From an uncultured Alphaproteobacteria bacterium (GTDB lineage: Bacteria > Pseudomonadota > Alphaproteobacteria > RF32 > CAG-239): 16,615 nt of DNA. The notes beneath the pieces were generated by a model that worked only from the letters and a program-made list of their open reading frames with translations, had not been told where the DNA came from and made no database searches. Below, in pieces: positions 1 to 5,963 of the stretch (its first letter is position 1; every line of letters starts with the position of its first letter). The translations under genes were made by a program, and so were the position numbers. The stretch lies in contig CALXVW010000109.1 in NCBI GenBank assembly GCA_944392185.1, positions 1-16,615 on the forward strand, given 5' to 3'.

Positions 1-1
1 C

Positions 2-169
2 TCTTTGTTGATGTTGCCTGAAAATCAGGAGTGGATGCAAAATGAAGCTTTGCAACAGTGGGTTAAAAAAGTGCAGGCAAGAGAAGAATTTTATGATTTG
101 ATTGAGGATTTGTCAGCCTCCTCCTTGGCCGCATTGAAGGTTAATTTCTTAAAGAAAAAAGGAAATTAA
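2..169 (+). CDS. C-terminal fragment of an unidentified protein
   Basis: An open frame runs from the window edge to a TAA at 167-169, giving about 55 residues that end in a lysine-rich tail (FLKKKGN). The piece is hydrophilic and helix-prone, with acidic and basic residues mixed (e.g. EWMQNEALQQWVKK) and no membrane segment, cysteine cluster or recognisable motif. Codon use resembles the neighbouring genes, so I take it as the real end of a gene starting outside the window. It converges on the minus-strand CNNM gene with a 34-bp gap in which I see no convincing terminator. I cannot name the family. Confidence 0.6.
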   Translation, partial: SLLMLPENQEWMQNEALQQWVKKVQAREEFYDLIEDLSASSLAALKVNFLKKKGN

Positions 170-203
170 TGCTTACTTCATATTTGCTCGCAGACAATTC
201 CGT

Positions 204-1493
204 TTATGCAGGAGTTGATTGAGTATCTTCGGCTTGGTTTTCGTGGCAAGTAATCTTGATCTGGCTTAGCTGATTTTTATCACGTTTTATTACCTCAAAT
301 TGAAAATCGCCGAAGATAAATTTTTGTCCGGCCTGCGGAATGGAGCGAGTCATATCTAAAAGATAACCGGCAATGGTGACGGCGTTGTCATCTTCTATAT
401 GCCAGCCGTATTTGCGGTTGAGGTCGCGAATCGGTACTTGGCCATCAACAATATAGCTATTCTCACTCAGCTTGCGAATCCCCATAATATCTAAGTTTGA
501 GATATCGCTTTCATCGTTAATGTCACCGACAATTTCTTCCAAAATATCTTCTAGGGTGACAATGCCTTGCAAGACACCATATTCATCCACCACAATTGCA
601 AAATGCTCACGGCGGGCGCGAAACCACTGTAATTGCTGTTTTAGGGAGGTGTTATCGGGAATAAACCACGGCTTGGTCATCAAATCTTCCAGTTTGACTT
701 TGCTGAAATCTCCGTGGCTATCTATGACAGCCTTAAATAAGGCCTTAACTCTTATGATGCCGACAATGTTTTCCGGTTTTTCTTTATATAAGGGAATCCT
801 TGAAAAAGGGCAGTTCTCAACTTTTTTCAAGACATCTTCTATGGGGAGGTCTATGTCTAAAGAAAATAGATTCTTGCGGTGGTTCATGACATCATAAACC
901 GTGATATCGGTCAAATCTAAGATGCTTTTTAGCATCTCTTGTTCTTGGCGGCCTTCTTTGTCGTTATACATATAAATGGCGCCTCTGACCTCTGCCAAAC
1001 TGCCTCCTTTGGTATCTTCCTCATGCTTGATGCCGAAAGGACGGAAAGTTAGGTGTACGATTTTTTGTAAGATCCAAACAACGGGGGCGAATATTTTTAC
1101 AAAAATGTTTACCCATGGGGCAACAATCAAAGCCATGGTGTTGGCGTGTCGAACAGCATAACTTTTGGGCAACATATCGGTATATATCAAAACCAAAAAA
1201 GTCATGATAATAGTCGCATAGGCCACGCCTTCGTTGCCAAACAAACCTATCAACACACCGGTAGAAAGGGAGGTGGCCAGAGTGTTGCTCAAGTTAGAGC
1301 CTAAAAGAGTGGTGATAATCAGGTTATCTCTTCTTTTGAAAAGCCTGTTAACCAAACGTGCTCTTGGGTTTCTTCCGTTCTTTTCCTGGTCGGTGATGAA
1401 AGCTTGAGATGCCCCCGTGAGAGCTGTTTCAGAGCCAGAGAAAAAAGCTGATAAAAACAATAAAAACAAAACGGCTATGGCTGATATTATCAT
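204..1493 (-). CDS. CNNM / CBS-pair / CorC_HlyC membrane protein (HlyC/CorC family transporter)
   Basis: A 429-residue protein with the classic three-part architecture. The N-terminal CNNM (DUF21) membrane domain covers about residues 1-180, with helices near 3-23, 60-82, 88-110 and 125-150 and the signature SGSETAL at 19-25. A tandem CBS pair follows at about 200-325 (DVMNHRKN and AIVVDEYGVLQGIVTLEDILEEIVGDI regions). The C-terminal CorC_HlyC domain is at about 340-410. The family is linked to Mg2+/divalent cation efflux or homeostasis in the inner membrane; the old name 'hemolysin' is not a safe function. The start ATG overlaps the aroK stop in an ATGA, and an AGGA lies 7 bases upstream, so the two genes are translationally coupled. 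In many alphaproteobacteria aroB lies between aroK and this gene; here it does not. Confidence 0.9.
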   Translation of the reverse strand: MIISAIAVLFLLFLSAFFSGSETALTGASQAFITDQEKNGRNPRARLVNRLFKRRDNLIITTLLGSNLSNTLATSLSTGVLIGLFGNEGVAYATIIMTFLVLIYTDMLPKSYAVRHANTMALIVAPWVNIFVKIFAPVVWILQKIVHLTFRPFGIKHEEDTKGGSLAEVRGAIYMYNDKEGRQEQEMLKSILDLTDITVYDVMNHRKNLFSLDIDLPIEDVLKKVENCPFSRIPLYKEKPENIVGIIRVKALFKAVIDSHGDFSKVKLEDLMTKPWFIPDNTSLKQQLQWFRARREHFAIVVDEYGVLQGIVTLEDILEEIVGDINDESDISNLDIMGIRKLSENSYIVDGQVPIRDLNRKYGWHIEDDNAVTIAGYLLDMTRSIPQAGQKFIFGDFQFEVIKRDKNQLSQIKITCHENQAEDTQSTPA

Positions 1494-2035
1494 GTCGTTT
1501 CCTGTGTGAGAAAGTTATTGATGGCGTCTATGACCCTGCTAACAGTGATATCAACTTGTTCTTCTTTGGTTTCAACAATGATATCAGCCTCAGAGTAATA
1601 GGGGTATTCTTCATTTATGTAGGTTTCGAGCTTGTTTTTGAGCTCAGTGTCGTTGCCCTTCAAAAAAGGGCGATGTTGGCGGCCCGCTGTGCGGTGATAC
1701 AGAACATCTAAATCTGCTTTTAGCCAAATGGTGATGGCATTTTTGCGGGCGTATTCTCTGGTTTGCGGAGCTACAAAAGAACCGCCTCCGGAGGCTAGCA
1801 CACAAGGCGCCCCTTGGAGCAGGCGTTTCATTACCCGTGCCTCACCGGCGCGATATTCTTCAAGTCCAAAACATTTTAAGATTTCTACCAAAGACAAGCC
1901 GGCAGCTTTTTCAACCTCCCGATCGCCGTCTACAAACGGAAGATTTAGTTTCTTGGAGAGGCGTTTTCCCACGCTGGTCTTGCCACTGCCCATTAATCCG
2001 ACCAGAAGAATAATTTTATTATTTATTGCGTTCAT
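1490..2035 (-). CDS. aroK: Shikimate kinase
   Basis: 181 residues, usual family length. Shikimate kinase phosphorylates shikimate at the 3-hydroxyl using ATP, the fifth step of chorismate synthesis, in the cytoplasm. The Walker A loop GLMGSGKTS is at residues 13-21. The shikimate-binding acidic motif DGDRE is at 36-40, R62 sits in the expected YRxxE context, and the GGG substrate loop is at 83-85. The LID region with conserved arginines (R119, R122) follows. The ribosome site before the ATG is weak (AAAAGA only). The gene is first of a two-gene unit with the CNNM gene (4-bp ATGA overlap) and diverges from the small membrane ORF and xerD. The expected partner aroB (3-dehydroquinate synthase) is not adjacent. 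Confidence 0.94.
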   Translation of the reverse strand: MNAINNKIILLVGLMGSGKTSVGKRLSKKLNLPFVDGDREVEKAAGLSLVEILKCFGLEEYRAGEARVMKRLLQGAPCVLASGGGSFVAPQTREYARKNAITIWLKADLDVLYHRTAGRQHRPFLKGNDTELKNKLETYINEEYPYYSEADIIVETKEEQVDITVSRVIDAINNFLTQETT

Positions 2036-2049
2036 TCTTTTATAATTTT

Positions 2050-2077
2050 AATTTATCTTTCAAACTTATTATGTTAA
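2050..2077 (-). promoter_or_regulatory. Candidate promoter of aroK
   Basis: On the minus strand a TTAACA hexamer (2077-2072) is followed after 16 bases by TAAATT (2055-2050). Both resemble sigma-70 boxes and lie just upstream of aroK in the 90-bp AT-rich divergent gap. In such AT-rich DNA a match of this quality can arise by chance. No equally clear promoter is visible for the opposite strand. Confidence 0.3.
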
Positions 2078-2125
2078 CTATATAAGTAATACCATCGTTT
2101 AGCAATATATTTTATGAGGAATATC

Positions 2126-2269
2126 ATGTTAAGACAGAAAAAAAATTCAAACTGGGTATATTATCTTGTCGGCGCTTTGCTTTTGGCAGCCATTGTTTTT
2201 GTCACTGTTCATGAGGTTCCGATGCCCGTTGAACATGTGGAAGAGGAAATATCTGTTAACGTAAAATAA
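2126..2269 (+). CDS. Small single-helix membrane protein upstream of xerD
   Basis: 47 residues, ATG 2126 to TAA 2267-2269. An AGGA at 2117-2120 lies 5 bases before the ATG, a good ribosome site. The product has a basic N-terminus (MLRQKKNSNW), one hydrophobic helix at about 10-28 (VYYLVGALLLAAIVFVTV), and a short outer tail with prolines and acids (EVPMPVEHVEEEI), predicting an N-in inner-membrane protein with a periplasmic tail. From memory, short proteins of this shape lie beside xerD/aroK in other alphaproteobacteria; I cannot check this here. xerD starts 14 bases downstream, so the two are probably co-transcribed. Function unknown. Confidence 0.72.
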   Translation: MLRQKKNSNWVYYLVGALLLAAIVFVTVHEVPMPVEHVEEEISVNVK

Positions 2270-2283
2270 TTCTTGGTTTGGGC

Positions 2284-3198
2284 ATGGCTGATTGTATCGA
2301 AGATTTTTTGGATATGATGGCGGCAGAGGTCGGCGCCTCTCAAAATACGCTTGAGGCTTATCGGCGCGATTTGGAGCAGTTTGCGGAAATCTGCAACAAG
2401 CCGTTTGGGCAAATCACCGCCGATGATGTCGCTTTTTATCTCTCGGTTCTTAATAAAAAAGGGTATGCTACCAAGTCGGTGGCCAGAAAGATCTCTGTCC
2501 TGCGCGATATGTTTAAGTTTTTGTTTTCTGAAAAACAAATAACCTCTAATCCGCTGATAAATATATCCGTGCCAAAGCCAGAAAAACCGTTGCCAAAGTT
2601 TTTGACCAAGGATGATATGAAAAATCTTTTGGCCGCCGCGCATGAAAAAAATGACTTTCGCTCTAAACGCCTGGCGGTTATGTTGGAGCTGATGTATGCC
2701 TGCGGGTTGCGGGTCTCAGAACTGGTCTCTTTGCCGGAAAATTGTATCAATTTTGATAAGCGGCAGATATTGGTGCGTGGAAAGGGCAGCAAAGAAAGGC
2801 TAATTCCTGTTGCCGCCTCAACACTCAAAGCCTTGGCTGAATATTTTACTTTTCGGGATGAATTTATCCGCGGGGGCAGAAAATCTATCTGGCTATTTCC
2901 ATCTCTGCGTTCAAAATTCGGGCATATGACCCGAGACGGATTTTTTAAGGATTTAAAAGAGCTGGCGGTTAGAGCTGGGGTTAGCCCAAACAAAATTTCT
3001 CCCCACGTTTTGCGCCATTCTTTTGCCACCCACTTATTGCAAAATGAGGCGGATTTGAGAACCGTTCAAAAAATGCTCGGGCATGAAAATATCTCCACAA
3101 CCGAGATTTATACCCATATCATGTCAGAAGATTTGCTAAGGGTTGTGGCGGGTAACCATCCCCTATCTCGTAAAAACTCGTCTGGAGGTTTTCTATAG
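2284..3198 (+). CDS. xerD: Site-specific tyrosine recombinase XerD
   Basis: 304 residues, close to E. coli XerD. With XerC it resolves chromosome dimers at dif near FtsK at division. A SAM-like core-binding domain covers about 1-90 (NTLEAYRRDLEQF at 21-33), and the catalytic domain about 105-290. All six active-site residues are visible: R143 (GLRVSEL), K167 (GKGSKERLIPV), H241 and R244 (HVLRHSFATHLL), H267 (LGHENISTTEIYTH) and nucleophile Y276. ATG 2284 was chosen over an in-frame TTG at 2278; neither has a strong ribosome site. The natural XerD end should lie near NHPLSRK. The last residues (SSGGFL) and the TAG are contributed by a dispersed palindromic repeat beginning at 3171, so the tail is probably altered but the catalytic part is intact. 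The chromosomal setting argues against a phage integrase. Confidence 0.93.
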   Translation: MADCIEDFLDMMAAEVGASQNTLEAYRRDLEQFAEICNKPFGQITADDVAFYLSVLNKKGYATKSVARKISVLRDMFKFLFSEKQITSNPLINISVPKPEKPLPKFLTKDDMKNLLAAAHEKNDFRSKRLAVMLELMYACGLRVSELVSLPENCINFDKRQILVRGKGSKERLIPVAASTLKALAEYFTFRDEFIRGGRKSIWLFPSLRSKFGHMTRDGFFKDLKELAVRAGVSPNKISPHVLRHSFATHLLQNEADLRTVQKMLGHENISTTEIYTHIMSEDLLRVVAGNHPLSRKNSSGGFL

Positions 3199-3300
3199 TG
3201 ATTTTAGAGGGAACGCCAAAATGCTCACGTACGTCTGGTGTACGCTCCGCTTTTGTCGCCGCACTAAAATCACTCTATAAACTCCACCAGCCGAGTTTTT
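3171..3300 (+). repeat. Dispersed palindromic repeat, copy A
   Basis: About 130 bp of imperfect inverted repeat. The outer arms are TAAAAACTCG at 3171-3180 against CGAGTTTTT at 3292-3300. Inside them CTGG pairs with CCAG, and TGATTTTAG pairs with CTAAAATCA. An inner stem pairs CAAAA...CGTAC with GTACG...TTTTG around a short loop near 3230. Copy C at 13471-13599 differs from this copy at only two positions over 129 bp. The copy overlaps the 3' end of xerD and provides its last codons and stop. It encodes no protein that I can see. Copy B follows with a 134-bp period. Confidence 0.9.
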
Positions 3301-3313
3301 CTTATGGGTTGAT

Positions 3314-3436
3314 GTCTGGAGGTTTTCTATAGCGATTTTAGAGGGAACGCCAAAATGCTCACGTACGTTTGATGTACGCTCCGCTTTTGTCGCCGCACTA
3401 AAATCACTCTATAAATTCCACCAGCCGAGTTTTTTT
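3314..3436 (+). repeat. Dispersed palindromic repeat, copy B (tandem to copy A)
   Basis: Same unit as copy A, displaced by 134 bp, joined by a short linker ending GGTTGAT. It lacks the outer left arm (AAAAACTC is replaced by linker), so its hairpin stem is shorter, while the right arm CGAGTTTTT is kept. It differs from A at four positions: a T-to-C in the left arm, two changes in the central loop (GTCTGG to GTTTGA), and ACTCC to ATTCC in the right arm. After it, the beginning of a third unit (GGTTGATGTCTG, 3440-3451) appears and is then broken off. Confidence 0.9.
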
Positions 3437-3461
3437 GTAGGTTGATGTCTGATATAAAAAC

Positions 3462-3492
3462 AAAAAAGAGTCCTTGTTTAGGACTCTTTTTT
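3462..3492. terminator. Intrinsic terminator, bidirectional
   Basis: A perfect 12-bp stem, AAAAAAGAGTCC (3462-3473) with GGACTCTTTTTT (3481-3492), around a 7-base loop. T-runs follow on both strands. It lies between the plus-strand xerD unit and the minus-strand orphan gene and can end both. The whole 3199-3513 stretch (315 bp without a gene) consists of the repeat copies and this terminator. Confidence 0.88.
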
Positions 3493-3513
3493 GGGGTTCG
3501 GTCGGTGTTGGGG

Positions 3514-4074
3514 CTACAAGGACTTTTTCACTGCCGAGATGACGTTGTCGATGATCTCGGCTACCGTCGTTTCAGGGGTGATCCACGAGAGATAGCGGCC
3601 GTCGCGGTCGTAGTCGGGCTTCTTTCTGCCGAAGAAGCTATCCACTTTTTTGTGGATGGACATAATCGGACCGTTCCAGTCGCCGGGGATCTCCACGTCC
3701 GAAAGCTCCATAGCCTTCGTTTGTTCGATCTCTGCGAGCTCTTTGCCGGTGAGCTTGGCGTACTTTTCTCGTAACAGTTCTCGCAGGCGGTCCTCATTGA
3801 GGCCTTTGCTTTCCGGATGCTTCAGAATGCCGGCGTAGTAGAGATCCAGCTGGCAGATGGTCACCTCGGGCGCAATGTCTTCCAGCATCGGGGCCGAAGA
3901 GATCTTTTCTATCCTCGTCCATGCCGCTTGGAAGGGCTCTTGGTAGCGCTTGGCAACTTTCTCTGCTGTCATCTTCATTGCTTCATTTCTGAGAATGAGA
4001 GGCACACCGGATTTCTTAATTCCTTCCAACAAGAAGGTAGCAAACTGCCCGGGCTTAGAATAATTTTTTTCCAT
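3514..4074 (-). CDS. Unidentified 186-residue protein of atypical composition
   Basis: A clean frame of 186 residues, soluble, with no signal peptide, membrane helix or cysteine cluster. The N-terminal part (about 1-110) looks helical (e.g. AEKVAKRYQEPFQAAW, EDRLRELLREKYAKLTG). A tryptophan/glycine segment near 130 (EIPGDWNGPIM) and a GRKKPDYDRDGRYLSW stretch near 150-165 follow, then a short helix (TVAEIIDNVISAVKK). I do not recognise the family. The gene is visibly richer in G+C than its neighbours and uses codons such as CTC, GTC and CGC more often. No Shine-Dalgarno is seen: the bases before the ATG read ACCCAAAACT. It is isolated between a terminator and ksgA, with its own candidate promoter and an inverted repeat. 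Recent horizontal acquisition is an inference. Confidence 0.75.
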   Translation of the reverse strand: MEKNYSKPGQFATFLLEGIKKSGVPLILRNEAMKMTAEKVAKRYQEPFQAAWTRIEKISSAPMLEDIAPEVTICQLDLYYAGILKHPESKGLNEDRLRELLREKYAKLTGKELAEIEQTKAMELSDVEIPGDWNGPIMSIHKKVDSFFGRKKPDYDRDGRYLSWITPETTVAEIIDNVISAVKKSL

Positions 4075-4113
4075 AGTTTTGGGTTTTTAGAGTTAAACAA
4101 AAAAGTTTCTTAA

Positions 4114-4140
4114 TTATAGCTGTGTTTATTGTAGCTATAA
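4114..4140. promoter_or_regulatory. Inverted repeat in the leader of the orphan gene (operator or ksgA terminator)
   Basis: TTATAGCT (4114-4121) and AGCTATAA (4133-4140) form a perfect 8-bp inverted repeat with an 11-base spacer. It sits at or just after the start point predicted from the promoter at 4145-4173, as an operator would. It could instead be a weak terminator for ksgA, since TTTTTT occurs about 15 bases further along the minus strand, though not directly after the stem. Confidence 0.4.
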
Positions 4141-4144
4141 CAGA

Positions 4145-4173
4145 TTTAGAGAAAAATGCAAGTTTTTTGTCAA
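4145..4173 (-). promoter_or_regulatory. Candidate sigma-70 promoter of the orphan gene
   Basis: On the minus strand a perfect TTGACA (4173-4168) is followed after exactly 17 bases by TCTAAA (4150-4145, four of six matches). It begins just after the ksgA stop codon. The predicted start lies near 4138, giving a leader of about 65 bases before the ATG at 4074. Confidence 0.45.
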
Positions 4174-4178
4174 AAAAG

Positions 4179-5030
4179 TTACAGGTGGTCGCTTAACGCT
4201 AAAAATTGTTGCGGTGAAAGCTCTTCTGGGCGCGATGTCAGTGCTATGTCTTCCGCCTCACAAGCGGCCTCAAGCCCATGTAAGGATCTAAGGCTCTGGC
4301 GAATCATCTTACGCCGTTGACTAAAGGCTTGTGCGGTTAGTTTTTCAAGCTTATTAATTTGCTCTTGCGACAAAGTTTTTTCTTGCGGCTGAAAAAGCAG
4401 AACACTTGACCAAACCTTTGGGGCGGGAACAAAACACTCCGGGCTTAGGTCAAACAATCTGGTTATGCGGCATTGTAGTTGTGCCAAAATCGATATGCGG
4501 CCGTAGTCTTTGCATCTTGTTGGTGCTAAAATGCGGTCGGCAACTTCTTTTTGAAACATCAAGGTCAGGCTTTTGTAATCTTTTATCTTCTCCAACCATT
4601 TTACCAACAGTGGCACCGAGATATTATAGGGGAGGTTAGAAACAATATGAACATCCTCTCTACTTTCTTTGGCAAAGTCATATTGCAAGGCATCGCCGTT
4701 TTTGATTTGCATTATATTGCCGGTTTTTGACTTTAGCTCTTCCATAATACTGATGCAGCGGGGGTCCATCTCTATCACTGTCAGCTTTTTCGGCTCCGCT
4801 TTTAGCACTGCTCTGGTTAATCCGCCGGGGCCGGGACCAACCTCAAAAACCGAGGCCCCCTTAAAGTTTTCCAATCCCTGATTGCTTAAAGATAAGCGGA
4901 TGATTTTATCGGTAATGTCTTGGTTGAGCAAAAAATTTTGCCCCAAAGCTTTTTCGGCCATCAGCCGATGCGCCTCAACCGTGGTCTTGAGCGAGGGCAG
5001 AGAATCTATAATTACCCTTAAATCTGCCAT
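4179..5030 (-). CDS. ksgA: 16S rRNA adenine(1518/1519)-N6,N6-dimethyltransferase
   Basis: 283 residues. KsgA dimethylates two adjacent adenines in the helix-45 loop of 16S rRNA using S-adenosylmethionine, late in 30S assembly. Visible motifs: the family N-terminal LGQNFLLN at 29-36, SAM-binding motif I EVGPGPGGLT at 63-72, the acidic E87 of motif II, GDAL at 112-115, and the catalytic NLPYN at 132-136. A C-terminal helical domain follows (SQRRKMIRQSLR). The start follows the surA stop by one base, with GGAG six bases before the ATG inside the surA end, so it is the last gene of the lptF-lptD-surA-ksgA operon. In E. coli and many alphaproteobacteria pdxA lies between surA and ksgA; here it is absent. 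Confidence 0.95.
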   Translation of the reverse strand: MADLRVIIDSLPSLKTTVEAHRLMAEKALGQNFLLNQDITDKIIRLSLSNQGLENFKGASVFEVGPGPGGLTRAVLKAEPKKLTVIEMDPRCISIMEELKSKTGNIMQIKNGDALQYDFAKESREDVHIVSNLPYNISVPLLVKWLEKIKDYKSLTLMFQKEVADRILAPTRCKDYGRISILAQLQCRITRLFDLSPECFVPAPKVWSSVLLFQPQEKTLSQEQINKLEKLTAQAFSQRRKMIRQSLRSLHGLEAACEAEDIALTSRPEELSPQQFLALSDHL

Positions 5031-5031
5031 C

Positions 5032-5946
5032 TTAACTCCGAATCTCTATAACCGCTTTTTGGCGCAGATCTTGCAGAAGCTTCTTTGATAAAAGCTCCAT
5101 CTTCTGGTTCTCCAAAATGGTTTGAATTTGTCTTTGACTCGGAATTTCAGGTTTGTCCTTTTTGGGGTCAAAAACTCTCTCTAAGCGCAAAATATAATAA
5201 CCGTCACCCAACAAAATGGGGTCGCTAATCTCGCCTTCTTTCATTTTCTTCAAATTAGCTTCTAAAACAGAGGCCAATTTGCCGGTGTTGACCCAGCCTA
5301 AGTTGCCGCCGTTGGCCGCGCTGGGGCTCTCTGAAAACTGCATGGCATACAATTCAAACCGATTGTCATTGCGCAAATTTTCAACCAATTGGCCAATGTT
5401 TTGCGCGTGTTCTTTTTTGATGAATATCTCTGAAACCATGAATTTTTCGGTATTCAAATCTTTTTTGGCCTCATCCATCATGGCGTTGATTTCTTTTTGG
5501 GTGGGCGTACCCTCAGCATAGTATTTTTGACGAATAACCCTGAGCCATGCCAAATCAGACCTTATTTGCTCTTGCATGGTCTGAAGACTGACGTTTGATT
5601 CTTTTAGTATATTTGCCAATTGTCCGCTCGGAATATTGTTGTTTTTCTCAAATTGTTTCATCTGGGCGGCTACTTCTTCATCCGTGATGTTTATTCCGAT
5701 CCGGGTGGCTTCTTGCAGTTTTATTTTTTCATCTACCGCATTGTTTAGGACTTTTTGCATTATCATGCTACGAGTTTGTGAATTGACGGGAATCCTGGTG
5801 CTCATGACAAAGGCATTTACTCGATTTTCCAGATCCTCATTAGAGATGATTTCCCCGTTTACCAAGGCAACGATTTTTAAATCCGCCGCTTGGGCTCCAC
5901 AGTTCAAAAAAAACAACATTACTAAACTCAGCAGAAGTTTTTTCAT
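5032..5946 (-). CDS. surA: Periplasmic chaperone / parvulin peptidyl-prolyl isomerase SurA
   Basis: 304 residues. A Sec signal peptide (MKKLLLSLVMLFFLNCGAQA, cleavage after A20) precedes the mature start ADLKIVALVNGE. The SurA N-terminal chaperone domain (about 21-140: ISNEDLENRV, ITDEEVAAQMKQFEKNN) is followed by one parvulin domain at about 145-250 (FMVSEIFIKK, FSESPSAANGGNLGW, GYYILRLERV). E. coli SurA has about 430 residues and two parvulin domains, so this is a one-domain version, as in many alphaproteobacteria. It chaperones outer-membrane beta-barrels such as the LptD encoded directly upstream. AGGA stands 7 bases before the ATG, and 17 bases separate it from the lptD stop. The cysteine in the signal is not in a good lipobox. 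Confidence 0.9.
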   Translation of the reverse strand: MKKLLLSLVMLFFLNCGAQAADLKIVALVNGEIISNEDLENRVNAFVMSTRIPVNSQTRSMIMQKVLNNAVDEKIKLQEATRIGINITDEEVAAQMKQFEKNNNIPSGQLANILKESNVSLQTMQEQIRSDLAWLRVIRQKYYAEGTPTQKEINAMMDEAKKDLNTEKFMVSEIFIKKEHAQNIGQLVENLRNDNRFELYAMQFSESPSAANGGNLGWVNTGKLASVLEANLKKMKEGEISDPILLGDGYYILRLERVFDPKKDKPEIPSQRQIQTILENQKMELLSKKLLQDLRQKAVIEIRS

Positions 5947-5963
5947 AACTTTTCCTTTCTGTT

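Noticed and set aside
2436..3029. Minus-strand frame of 197 codons inside xerD
   Set aside because: It is antisense to the catalytic domain with all six active-site residues. The product has no recognisable features.
2284..3198. Tyrosine recombinase as a phage or island integrase with a nearby attachment site
   Set aside because: Length and motifs match XerD, the neighbourhood is the normal chromosomal one, and no tRNA or att-like duplication is present; the nearby repeats also occur beside hydA.
3171..3436. Two tandem similar units resembling a CRISPR array
   Set aside because: The whole 134-bp unit repeats, including what would be the spacer. There are only two adjacent units, they are palindromic throughout, and no cas gene is present.
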